From contig CAITCX010000315.1 in the NCBI GenBank assembly GCA_903890885.1, forward strand, positions 1-7,370: a DNA stretch of 7,370 nt. The letters run 5' to 3'. The notes under the pieces are model-generated. The model saw nothing but the letters and a program-made list of their open reading frames with translations. It did no database searches and was not told the DNA's origin. The DNA comes from an uncultured Dehalococcoidia bacterium (GTDB taxonomy: Bacteria > Chloroflexota > Dehalococcoidia > Dehalococcoidales > UBA3254). The position numbers and the translations under genes are program-made. Shown here in pieces: positions 1-6,994 of this stretch (position 1 is the first letter of the stretch; each line of letters starts with the position of its first letter).

Positions 1-3000
1 GAATCTGGGTTGACTCGGAATGTTGCCAAAGGGGAAACAGTCGAAATCGTCGAGGATGCTGCAGGGATGAGAACGGCATCAAGGTCGCCAGCATTGAGGG
101 ATGGCTTGGGCAAATATGTCGAAGAAGGTGAGAAACTGGCGGGAGTCGTGGTTGCCGGCAAAGGTGCTGGAGTTTTTTGAGAATCTAGTGGGACAGTTAA
201 AAGTGGCGACTGAACAATGGAAGTGGCGGAAGGGGAATGGGTGGTCGTTGGAGATGGGGTAGGTGAGGGAGTAGGAGAGAGCAGCTGAGCAGAAGAACCA
301 GATCCGCCTGAAGAGGAATTGGAGGGTTCGGTTCTGGTGGTAAAAGCATTAACGTCACTCCAAAGGCTTAAGAGTTCTCCCCTGACAGCTCTGACCTTCC
401 AATAATATGTAGTATTAAAGTCAAGTGCGGTAGTACACTTCCAGGCATCGGAGTCGCAAAACTCATCGATTAGAAGTGGCGAAAAAGCGCCGTTTAGAGA
501 AACAACTAACTCATAGCTACTGGCGCCAATAACGGTGCTCCATTTGAAAACCGGTTCAGTCAAGGCAGAAACGCTAGATACGGGGGAACTGGGCTTGGGT
601 GTGCTTAATCCGGGAGTGGGTGCGGGCGTGGTTTCCGTGGTAAAAATACTGACAGCACTCCAATCGCTGCTTATCTTCTCTCCGACGGCTCTGACCTTCC
701 AATAATAACTGGTATCATAATTTAGAGCTGCATCGCTCTTCCAGACATTGGAGGTGCATATTCTGCTGATGACTAAAGCGGAGAAACCATCATTCAATGA
801 GACCATGAGTTCATATTGAGCCGCTCTTTCGCAGGCACTCCATTTGAAGATCGGCTCAATTGAGGTGGCACCGGAAGAACTGGGCTGACTCAGAGTGGGG
901 GCAGTATTTTTAAGGGTATCGAAAGAGCGGACGGTCGACCATGGACTGACGACCGGCTGGCTAGCCCTGACCCGCCAGTAATAGGTGGTATTTATGTTCA
1001 GCGAAGTCAAAGTTACCAGGGACGAACTTGTTAGGCCATTGAATTTATCTAAAAGTGTGGAGAAATCGGCAGCCATAGACACCTGCCAGTGGTAGGTGGT
1101 GTCCCCTTCTACGGGTTTCCAGTATAGAGTAGTATTTGATGCATCCAGACCTGAAGCATCGGCAGCAGGAGAAGCCAGGGTTATAGGAGAAACCAGGGTA
1201 TCCGTGTATAACAGCAGCCTGTTATTAGTGACGTCCACCGTCCATAATTTATTTCCATATACCCACAATTTATTCAAGGTAATCCCGTCTTCCAGACCGC
1301 TGGTAAGAGTCTCAAAGAGCGGAGGTGAGGCAGAAGGGTCCAGTGATCGCTCCAGTCCACCTTTACTCAGGGTGTTATCGACGGGTTGTAAATTGAGGCC
1401 GTACAGTATTCCATTTGCTGAAGGTACGATTTTCCCGATTCTAGCTTTATCCGGCAGGTTCTGGTCAATGGACTCCCAAGACAAGCTTTTCCCTATGACG
1501 CGCCGGAAGATGCCACGATCAGCTGTATCACTGGCGGCATATAACGTTTGATTCTGAGGATAGCCAGTATCGAAGGCCAGACTTATTGAACCTGAAAGTG
1601 GAGATTCGGCGGCATCAAAGGGGAGAGGTTCGAAGACCGTACCGTTATCATCAGAGAAAAAGACGCTGCCGAAGGTATTACCGGCCAGGATGGTATGGTC
1701 ATTATCGTAGTCTGGTGAAAGAGCCAGGGAATTTATAACCTGGCTACCGACAGTACTTTTATCAATATAAGACAGTGAACCAACGGCAGTTTGATAGACC
1801 ATACCGTGATCGCCATCAGAGCTGCCGACAAAGAGGACATTCGCGGAGGTTATTGCCCATGTATCGATATTGACCGGAACTTCGGTATCAGGATCTACTG
1901 AAGTATGTTGGATGAAACAATGCCCATTATCCTCCGATTTCCAGAAAACTGGATTACCGCTACTGGTCCCAGCCAGAAAAATATTCTGATTATCGCTATA
2001 CCGCGGGGACAGTAATATCATATTGATTCTATCCGATTGGGTCGGCGAGGTGGAATATATTCTCTGCCAGCCAGAACCTCCATTTGAGCTGTACCACAAA
2101 CTGTTTTGAAGGCCATCGGTAAGTAAAAATAGTCTGGTATCCTGGGAGTAGCCTGGGGATATGGTCAGATCCAGAATGGTAGAAATGCGCGTATCAACAA
2201 GCCCGGTTTGGTTCCAGGCAGTCCCTCCATCCCAACTTATGGAAAAGGCACTCTCCACACCGCTGGTAACCGCATAGGCCGGACCGCCGGTGGAAAAGTC
2301 TCCCGCCATTAAAACCTCTGTGCCGGAATCTCCGGTAGGCGGTTTAATGGATGATAACCAGTTTGCACCGGCATTCTCACTGTAAAAAGTCAGATTCGAA
2401 GTTGCAGAACCGACCAGCAATTTGGCCTGGCTGGCGTTCCCGTTAACTGCCAGGCTGGCAACATCCATATTAATAATTAACGGGGTCAATAAAGATAATT
2501 CCGCCTGACCTTGCAGGCGATAAACCCCGCCCCGGCCGCTGCCTGAGTTCAGGGAAAGATACTGGATGCACTTGCCTGAAGCCAGGCTGGAGGCGTAATC
2601 CTCGGGAAAGGCGATACCGGCGGTAAGGGGAGTTATGCCGGCCAGACGGGCTTCGCCCGCATTCAACCCCCAACTGCCCCCTGCTGTTCCGCTGGCGATA
2701 ATTGTGTCAACCTCATCAGTCCCGACGGCTGTGATTTGATGATCTTCAGCAAAGCGGGGTGAGAAGGAAACCTCAAAAACATCCCAATTCGCAGAACCAT
2801 TTATTTGCCAGTTAAAGGGTTGGTTCTCAATTAAAGTGTAGATCCCAGCAAATTGGGAAGGATCGTTATCGCGGAGGCCGACGGCTATATAATTGATGCC
2901 GTTTGCAGAGGTGACATCCAGGCTGGAAATAACTACATTGCCTGTTCCAGATCCACCCGGATTAGCAGCCAGCAACTCAAAATTAATTGCGGAATCGGTG

Positions 3001-3374
3001 GATTTGAAGACCTTAGAGGAAGTGGCGTAGTAAACGGTATTGGAATCAGTGGGGAGAATGGCGATATCAACTATGGTATCTTCCACTCGCCCCGTATAGG
3101 ACCAACTGCTGCCACTATCTGTGGACTTAAAAAGTCGGTAGGGTGTCGAGTTAGGGTTCGCGCCGCAATAAAAGGTGCCATCCGAAGCCAGGGTAAGAGA
3201 ATGTAAATCTGAACCTTCTGCCAATTTCCACTGGCCTGTCAATCCGTTAGCGGGAATAGTTACTCTAGACCATTTTAGTGCATCTGCACTGGTCGCCTTC
3301 GGACTTATTGAAAAACAGGAAGCGATTAAAACCAGTAATAAAAGGAGTCTGAAGACAACCTTTTTTGTAGCCAT
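1..3374 (-). CDS. Secreted Asp-box beta-propeller / fibronectin type III protein, partial (C-terminus beyond left edge)
   Basis: An unbroken frame of 1,124 codons reads leftward from the ATG at 3374 to the window edge with no stop. The N-terminus is a signal peptide: lysines at 4-5, a hydrophobic core at residues 8-20 and a possible cleavage site near Ala30; IASC at 17-20 could instead be a weak lipobox. Residues ~35-725 hold Asp-box-like motifs (STDSGSSW at 84, SENAGANW at 332, SWDGGTAW at 380, SSNGGSGW at 429, SEDNG at 480, SDDNG at 574) at ~48-residue spacing, with recurrent S-P-x-Y-x-x-D/N segments (205, 406, 456, 553), as in BNR/sialidase-type propellers. Three fibronectin-III-like modules follow (~728-822, 826-913, 924-1013), each with a YYW(K/R)VRA strand, then a Ser/Thr/Pro-rich linker. 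ATG 3374 is the only canonical start after the in-frame stop upstream, and it has no Shine-Dalgarno. An extracellular binding or scaffold role is inferred; I see no catalytic residues that would name an enzyme. Confidence 0.9.
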   Translation of the reverse strand, partial: MATKKVVFRLLLLLVLIASCFSISPKATSADALKWSRVTIPANGLTGQWKLAEGSDLHSLTLASDGTFYCGANPNSTPYRLFKSTDSGSSWSYTGRVEDTIVDIAILPTDSNTVYYATSSKVFKSTDSAINFELLAANPGGSGTGNVVISSLDVTSANGINYIAVGLRDNDPSQFAGIYTLIENQPFNWQINGSANWDVFEVSFSPRFAEDHQITAVGTDEVDTIIASGTAGGSWGLNAGEARLAGITPLTAGIAFPEDYASSLASGKCIQYLSLNSGSGRGGVYRLQGQAELSLLTPLIINMDVASLAVNGNASQAKLLVGSATSNLTFYSENAGANWLSSIKPPTGDSGTEVLMAGDFSTGGPAYAVTSGVESAFSISWDGGTAWNQTGLVDTRISTILDLTISPGYSQDTRLFLLTDGLQNSLWYSSNGGSGWQRIYSTSPTQSDRINMILLSPRYSDNQNIFLAGTSSGNPVFWKSEDNGHCFIQHTSVDPDTEVPVNIDTWAITSANVLFVGSSDGDHGMVYQTAVGSLSYIDKSTVGSQVINSLALSPDYDNDHTILAGNTFGSVFFSDDNGTVFEPLPFDAAESPLSGSISLAFDTGYPQNQTLYAASDTADRGIFRRVIGKSLSWESIDQNLPDKARIGKIVPSANGILYGLNLQPVDNTLSKGGLERSLDPSASPPLFETLTSGLEDGITLNKLWVYGNKLWTVDVTNNRLLLYTDTLVSPITLASPAADASGLDASNTTLYWKPVEGDTTYHWQVSMAADFSTLLDKFNGLTSSSLVTLTSLNINTTYYWRVRASQPVVSPWSTVRSFDTLKNTAPTLSQPSSSGATSIEPIFKWSACERAAQYELMVSLNDGFSALVISRICTSNVWKSDAALNYDTSYYWKVRAVGEKISSDWSAVSIFTTETTPAPTPGLSTPKPSSPVSSVSALTEPVFKWSTVIGASSYELVVSLNGAFSPLLIDEFCDSDAWKCTTALDFNTTYYWKVRAVRGELLSLWSDVNAFTTRTEPSNSSSGGSGSSAQLLSPTPSPTPSPTTTHSPSATSIVQSPLLTVPLDSQKTPAPLPATTTPASFSPSSTYLPKPSLNAGDLDAVLIPAASSTISTVSPLATFRVNPD
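336..905 (-). repeat. Tandem fibronectin-III module duplication, 300-base period
   Basis: Two consecutive modules of the large minus-strand protein (residues ~826-913 and ~924-1013) are recent-looking copies. A 20-base stretch at 388-407 is identical to 688-707, exactly 300 bases (100 codons) away, and a CTCCATTTGAA block at 538-548 recurs at 838-848. Both modules carry FKW, YYWKVRA and a final W at matching places. A third, more diverged module lies at about 909-1193. The spacer between the two copies is Pro/Thr-rich (residues ~914-925). Confidence 0.8.
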
Positions 3375-3408
3375 CCCGCATTTTAGAATTACGGACTTTG
3401 GATGTCAA
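3374..3408 (-). promoter_or_regulatory. Promoter of the propeller gene, apparently leaderless
   Basis: Read on the minus strand, a perfect TTGACA (3408-3403) is followed by a 17-base spacer and TAAAAT (3385-3380). Only five bases separate the -10 box from position 3374, so the predicted transcription start is the A of the ATG. No Shine-Dalgarno lies before that ATG, which fits a leaderless mRNA. This is a prediction from spacing. Confidence 0.65.
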
Positions 3409-3494
3409 TAAGGAATTGTTGACCCATGAAATTATATCATAAGGAAATAAGGGTAAAGTTAAATTAAGTTTAAGTACTAACAGGTACCATTGAG

Positions 3495-3523
3495 TTGTGC
3501 AAATCCGTGCAATTGATTAGAAT
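3495..3523 (+). promoter_or_regulatory. Probable promoter of tRNA-Arg (and perhaps the por operon)
   Basis: TTGTGC (3495-3500), a 17-base spacer and TAGAAT (3518-3523) would start transcription near 3530, about ten bases before the mature tRNA. The -35 box matches only TTG plus spacing, while the -10 box matches five of six. A second TAGAAT at 3531-3536 lies too close to the tRNA 5' end to serve it. The position between divergent genes supports the call. Confidence 0.5.
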
Positions 3524-3539
3524 GTTAGAGTAGAATCGC

Positions 3540-3612
3540 GCCCCTGTAGCTCAGGTGGATAGAGCACTAGCCTCCGAAGCTGGTTGCGAGAGTTCGAGTC
3601 TCTCCAGGGGCA
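3540..3612 (+). tRNA. tRNA-Arg (anticodon CCG)
   Basis: The 73-nucleotide cloverleaf folds fully. The acceptor stem GCCCCTG (3540-3546) pairs with CAGGGGC (3605-3611), and the discriminator is A3612. The D stem is GCTC/GAGC. The anticodon stem CTAGC/GCTGG encloses the loop CTCCGAA with anticodon CCG at 3574-3576, which reads CGG. The T stem GAGAG/CTCTC encloses TTCGAGT. The variable loop is short (four bases). The 3' CCA is not encoded and must be added after transcription. No terminator follows, so readthrough into the por genes is plausible. Confidence 0.97.
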
Positions 3613-3775
3613 GGTTTCAATAAAAGAAAACGGGTCGTCCGCTTCATTCAGCCACTTCTTCGCCTCAAGTAGATGGGGAACTCAATCAAAATGGGATCCC
3701 GATCAGATGAGAAAAGCTAACTACAGACTGCTTAACCAGAGTGCTGGTGAACGACTGAACGAAGCGAACACTACA

Positions 3776-3782
3776 GAGGAGG
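3776..3782 (+). promoter_or_regulatory. Shine-Dalgarno of porC that decides a TTG start
   Basis: GAGGAGG lies five bases before TTG 3788. The downstream in-frame ATG 3806 has only a weak GGA close by and is 23 bases from this strong site. This favours TTG 3788 as the start, although homology alone would accept either. Confidence 0.6.
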
Positions 3783-3787
3783 CAATC

Positions 3788-4381
3788 TTGGAATATCCTG
3801 GAAAAATGATAGAAATCAGGTGGCATGGTCGGGGTGGACAGGGGGCGGTTACTTCGGCTGAAATTATGGCCGAAGCCGCGATAAGTGAAGGCAAATTTGC
3901 GCAGGCCTTTCCTAGCTTTGGGCCGGAAAGACGCGGCGCTCCAGTTCAGGCCTTTGTTAGAATCAGTGCGGACCGAGTCATTCGGATGCGGTCTTCCGTT
4001 ACTGATCCGGATATAGTAGTAGTGCTGGATTCCGGTTTATTGCGTGCGGTGAACGTAGCGTCAGGACTTAAACCGGGCGGCATTATCGTGATCAATACGA
4101 GCAAAACTGCCTCGCAAATCCGCGATGAATTTAAACTGAACGTTCGATTAGCTACGGTAGGAGCCACCAAAATAGCTCTTGAAACACTAGGTGTGCCTAT
4201 TACCAACACCACTATGATCGGTGCCGTTCTGAAAGTTACAGAAGCGGTCAAGATGGAATCTTTAAGCGAACCCATAAACACGCGTTTTGGACGCCTGGCT
4301 GAAAAGAATAACAGCGCCTTAAAAAGGGCATATGTAGAAACTATTGTTGAGGAGTTGGCAAGTGATAAAGTCAGAAGATAA
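3788..4381 (+). CDS. porC: Pyruvate/2-oxoacid:ferredoxin oxidoreductase, gamma subunit
   Basis: This is the gamma subunit of the heterotetrameric thiamine-dependent enzyme that oxidatively decarboxylates pyruvate (or a related 2-oxoacid) with CoA to acyl-CoA, CO2 and reduced ferredoxin in the cytoplasm. From TTG 3788 it is 197 residues, usual for the family. The hallmark IRWHGRGGQGAVTSAE sits at residues 10-25 (GRGGQG at 14-19), followed by FPSFGPERRGAP at 41-52, which typify the gamma/CoA-binding domain. A start at ATG 3806 would give 191 residues beginning MIEIRW, as in many relatives. The frame stays open back into the tRNA, but that upstream peptide is not family-like. It opens the porCDAB operon, the gene order known from Thermotoga, and overlaps porD by 20 bases. 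Pyruvate is the likeliest substrate, but sequence alone does not exclude other 2-oxoacids. Confidence 0.93.
   Translation: MEYPGKMIEIRWHGRGGQGAVTSAEIMAEAAISEGKFAQAFPSFGPERRGAPVQAFVRISADRVIRMRSSVTDPDIVVVLDSGLLRAVNVASGLKPGGIIVINTSKTASQIRDEFKLNVRLATVGATKIALETLGVPITNTTMIGAVLKVTEAVKMESLSEPINTRFGRLAEKNNSALKRAYVETIVEELASDKVRR
4349..4354 (+). promoter_or_regulatory. Shine-Dalgarno of porD inside porC, favouring a GTG start
   Basis: GAGGAG lies seven bases before GTG 4362. ATG 4383, the alternative start, is preceded only by AGAAG. The site lies in the porC coding end, so translation of the two subunits is probably coupled. Confidence 0.5.
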
Positions 4382-4655
4382 AATGACCTGGAAAGATATT
4401 GAAATCGGTGGAATAGTAACCGAACCCGGCAGCGCTTCATATTTGCAGACAGGTACCTGGCGTTCCCGCTGTCCGACTTATGACCATTCCAAGTGCATAA
4501 AATGCGCTATCTGCCAGACTTATTGTCCGGAAGGCTGCATTCATCAGAATGCCGAAGGCTACTACCTGGCTGACTTGTTTTATTGCAAGGGCTGTGGAAT
4601 TTGCGCTAAAGAATGCCCCAAGAAAGTTATTACCATGATTGAGGAGAAAGAATAG
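4362..4655 (+). CDS. porD: Pyruvate/2-oxoacid:ferredoxin oxidoreductase, delta (ferredoxin-like) subunit
   Basis: This small iron-sulfur subunit passes electrons from the catalytic alpha/beta core to external ferredoxin. From GTG 4362 it has 97 residues; from ATG 4383 it would have 90 and begin MTWKDIEIGG, which also resembles family starts. Two classical [4Fe-4S] motifs are intact: C45-x2-C48-x2-C51-x3-C55-P and C75-x2-C78-x2-C81-x3-C85-P. The family's N-terminal segment (IGGIVTEPGSA at about 15-25, then TGTWR) precedes them. Two extra cysteines, C37 and C59, lie near the first motif. The gene overlaps porC by 20 bases and its TAG overlaps the porA GTG by one base, consistent with coupled synthesis of subunits in one complex. 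Confidence 0.93.
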   Translation: MIKSEDKMTWKDIEIGGIVTEPGSASYLQTGTWRSRCPTYDHSKCIKCAICQTYCPEGCIHQNAEGYYLADLFYCKGCGICAKECPKKVITMIEEKE

Positions 4656-5827
4656 TGGCTGCACGAAAAGGAATGGAAGTCTCTATAGCGGTCAGCGAGG
4701 CTGTCAAGCTTGCCAATGCCGATGTAATTGCCGCTTATCCCATAACTCCCCAAACTCATATAGTTGAACATCTGGCGGAGTTGGTAGCCCAGGGTGAACT
4801 GGATGCTGAGTATGTGCCAGTGGAATCCGAGCATTCCGCGATGAGCGCCTGTCTGGGTTCCTCGGCTGCCGGTGCCCGCACTTTTACTGCCACGGCCGGC
4901 CAGGGTCTCGAACTTATGCACGAAGTGGTCTATGTAGCTTCGGCCATGCGCCTGCCTATCGTAATGGCAGTCGCTAACCGCGCTATTTCATCCCCTTTAA
5001 GCGTCTGGGGCGATCACTCGGATGTAATGTCAGTCAGGGACACCGGCTGGATTCAAATCTTTGTCGAAAACGGTCAGGAGGCAGTGGATAATACGATCTG
5101 TGCTTTTCGCATGGCGGAAGATGCCAGAGTTCTCTTGCCAGTGATGGTGCACCTGGATGGTTTTCACCTATCCCATATGGTGGAACCCATCCTCCTGCCT
5201 GATCAAAAAGAAGTCGATGAATTTTTACCGAAGTTTAATTATCCCCTTCCATTAAATCCCAATAAACCAGTAACCATGGGGGCTTTTGCCCCGCCGGTGG
5301 TCTTTACTGAAGCTAAATGGGCACAGGAAATGAACCTGGAGAAATCCAAAGAGGTCATTCTGGAGATATGGAAGAAATTCGGTGATAAGTTCGGCCGCTA
5401 CTATAATCCGGTTGAGTGTTACCGTTGCCAGGATTGCGATACCCTGATCATGACTATGGGCAGCTTCTCGGAGACCGCAATGATGGCTGTAGATAGGATG
5501 AGAGAGTCCGGTCAGAAAGTTGGCCTCTTCCGCATACGTCTATGGCGTCCTTTTCCATATGAAGAGCTGCGCAGGACGGTAAAAAATGCCAAAACCATCG
5601 TCGTTCTGGACAGGGCCATTTCGCTCGGTATGGGCGGTCCGGCGGCTTCAGAACTAAGGAATGCGCTTTACCCTCTGGAAAAGCGGCCAAAGATCGTCGG
5701 TTTCGTAGGTGGGCTAGGTGGACGGGATGTTTCCCCAACCGATTTCGAGACCATAATAAGGCGCGGGATGGAAATCGCCGCCGGCGGTAGCAATAGAGAA
5801 TTTGAGATTTACGGGGTGAGAGAATAA
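4655..5827 (+). CDS. porA: Pyruvate/2-oxoacid:ferredoxin oxidoreductase, alpha subunit
   Basis: This 390-residue alpha subunit supplies the pyrimidine-side half of the thiamine diphosphate site and the C-terminal transketolase-like domain of the oxidoreductase. The N-terminal GMEVSIAVSEAVKLANADV, YPITPQTHIVE (28-38) and VESEHSAMSACLGSSAAGA (about 56-74) are signature blocks. TMGSFSETAMMAVD and LFRIRLWRPFP mark the C-terminal domain. Length is normal for the family. GTG 4655 is preceded by GAGGAG with eight bases of spacing; ATG 4673 has no properly spaced site and would cut into the conserved N-terminus. The gene overlaps porD by one base and porB by one base (TAATG). A cysteine cluster C255-x2-C258-x2-C261, just before the C-terminal domain, is not something I recall from relatives, where EYRxEDAE-like residues are usual. 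Confidence 0.95.
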   Translation: MAARKGMEVSIAVSEAVKLANADVIAAYPITPQTHIVEHLAELVAQGELDAEYVPVESEHSAMSACLGSSAAGARTFTATAGQGLELMHEVVYVASAMRLPIVMAVANRAISSPLSVWGDHSDVMSVRDTGWIQIFVENGQEAVDNTICAFRMAEDARVLLPVMVHLDGFHLSHMVEPILLPDQKEVDEFLPKFNYPLPLNPNKPVTMGAFAPPVVFTEAKWAQEMNLEKSKEVILEIWKKFGDKFGRYYNPVECYRCQDCDTLIMTMGSFSETAMMAVDRMRESGQKVGLFRIRLWRPFPYEELRRTVKNAKTIVVLDRAISLGMGGPAASELRNALYPLEKRPKIVGFVGGLGGRDVSPTDFETIIRRGMEIAAGGSNREFEIYGVRE

Positions 5828-6735
5828 TGAGCAAACAAACTACGGTTGATGCCAAAGAAAGATTCGCCCCCGGTCACAGGGCGTGTATCGGGTGTGCCGA
5901 AGCCCTGGCCGTAAGAATGGTCTGCAAGGTACTGGGCGACAATGTTATTATTGCGAACGCTACCGGCTGCATGGAAATTGTTTCCAGCCAGATGCCTTTT
6001 ACTTCCTGGACGGTGCCCTGGATTCATACGCTTTTTGACAACACCGCTGCCGTGGCTTCCGGTATAGAATCCGGTTTAAAGGCGCTGACTCGCAAGGGGG
6101 TTTGCGATATGTCCGGATTTAAGGTTGTAGCCATGGGCGGCGACGGCGCTACACTGGATATCGGTCTGCAAGCCCTATCTGGCGCTATGGAAAGAGGTCA
6201 CAATATGCTTTATATCTGTTTTGATAACGAAGCTTATATGAATACAGGTATACAGCGCTCTTCCTCTACACCCTATGGTGCCGCGACCACCACATCGCCA
6301 GCAGGGAAAGCCAGTATAGGTCAGTTTACATGGAAGAAGAACCTGCCAGCGATTGCGGTGGCCCATGACATTCCTTACGTAGCAACCGCCTGTCCCAGCT
6401 ATCACCGGGATCTGGCTATGAAGGTAAAGAAAGGTATGGAAGTTAAAGGGCCAGCCTACATTCAGATTTTGTCACCCTGCCCCACCGGCTGGCGCTGCCC
6501 CACCGATAACGCAGTGGAAGTGGGCCGTGCGGCCGTTCAATGCGGAATGTTTCCGCTCTATGAAGTAGAAAACGGTAAATACAAGATCAACGTGGTGCCC
6601 GAATCCCTTAAACCGGTGGCCGAGTATTTGAAAGGCCAGGGACGATTCCGGCATCTAAGCGAGACCGACATCAACAAAATCCAACAAAAAGTAAACCAGA
6701 ACTGGGGCAAGCTTAAAGAGCTGGCTACAAATTAG
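5827..6735 (+). CDS. porB: Pyruvate/2-oxoacid:ferredoxin oxidoreductase, beta subunit (TPP-binding)
   Basis: This 302-residue beta subunit binds the diphosphate end of thiamine diphosphate and the cluster nearest the active site. GDGATLDIG at 105-113 with NEAYMNTG at 134-141 forms the thiamine diphosphate/magnesium motif (GDG-x~27-N). The four cysteines expected for the proximal [4Fe-4S] cluster are present: C20 and C23 (GHRACIGC), C48 (ATGCMEI) and C218 (LSPCPTGW). ATG 5827 overlaps the porA stop and follows GGGGTGAG with six bases of spacing. This is the last gene of the operon. No hairpin terminator is visible between its stop and the rRNA promoter 40 bases on, so por transcripts could run into the rRNA leader. 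With the other three subunits the enzyme is complete and all visible key residues are retained. Confidence 0.95.
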   Translation: MSKQTTVDAKERFAPGHRACIGCAEALAVRMVCKVLGDNVIIANATGCMEIVSSQMPFTSWTVPWIHTLFDNTAAVASGIESGLKALTRKGVCDMSGFKVVAMGGDGATLDIGLQALSGAMERGHNMLYICFDNEAYMNTGIQRSSSTPYGAATTTSPAGKASIGQFTWKKNLPAIAVAHDIPYVATACPSYHRDLAMKVKKGMEVKGPAYIQILSPCPTGWRCPTDNAVEVGRAAVQCGMFPLYEVENGKYKINVVPESLKPVAEYLKGQGRFRHLSETDINKIQQKVNQNWGKLKELATN

Positions 6736-6775
6736 CCTGGTTTCTGATAACCCCCGAAAGAGCGAGTAGATGCGC

Positions 6776-6804
6776 TTGACAGGGAATAGAGTCTTGTATA
6801 TAAT
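6776..6804 (+). promoter_or_regulatory. rRNA promoter P1 (perfect sigma-70-type consensus)
   Basis: TTGACA (6776-6781), a 17-base spacer and TATAAT (6799-6804) match the consensus at all twelve positions. The predicted start is about 6810-6811. It lies 40 bases after the porB stop and about 280 bases before the 23S gene, which fits a strong upstream rRNA promoter. Confidence 0.88.
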
Positions 6805-6849
6805 AGTGAAGTTGCCTGAGAGATTCAGAAAACTGGTTGATGGGAAATT

Positions 6850-6900
6850 AACAAAACAAAAGAAATTGCTATTGACAAGGATGACTGAATCTGGTAACAT
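6850..6900 (+). promoter_or_regulatory. rRNA promoter P2 with A-rich upstream element
   Basis: TTGACA (6872-6877), a 17-base spacer and TAACAT (6895-6900) form a second promoter 96 bases after P1, with a predicted start near 6906. The bases at about 6846-6868 are very A-rich (AACAAAACAAAAGAAATT), placed where an UP element for the RNA polymerase alpha subunit would sit. P1 lacks such a tract. Confidence 0.72.
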
Positions 6901-6994
6901 AGCAAAGCGACTGGAAAATCCTGAGTGGAAGGTGTTTCTGAAGTTGAGTAAGGGTTTAGAAACATAAACAACTGAAGGGTGATAGATGCCAAGC

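Noticed and set aside
1096..1551. 151-codon plus-strand frame
   Set aside because: It lies entirely opposite the propeller/fibronectin coding frame, which is continuous and domain-rich. It is a shadow.
2470..2673. 67-codon minus-strand frame
   Set aside because: It is in a different frame from the continuous minus-strand gene covering the same bases; the other frame carries the repeats.
2853..3411. Two overlapping plus-strand frames (117 and 78 codons)
   Set aside because: Antisense to the signal peptide and first propeller repeats of the real gene, with no family resemblance.
3431..3436. Minus-strand TATAAT upstream of the propeller gene
   Set aside because: No -35 box at 16-18 bases, and a transcript from it would still lack a Shine-Dalgarno. 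The TTGACA-17-TAAAAT promoter is far better.
3584..3787. Upstream extension of porC from an ATG-like codon inside the tRNA
   Set aside because: It would translate half of the tRNA, and the first ~68 residues do not look like the gamma-subunit family. The strong Shine-Dalgarno lies at 3776.
3946..4440. 164-codon minus-strand frame opposite porC
   Set aside because: Antisense shadow of a well-conserved porC; no domain or start site supports it.
6770..6967. 65-codon plus-strand frame before the 23S gene
   Set aside because: Its ATG lies upstream of the P1 -35 box and has no Shine-Dalgarno. Both rRNA promoters lie inside the frame, and the lysine-rich peptide resembles nothing I know.
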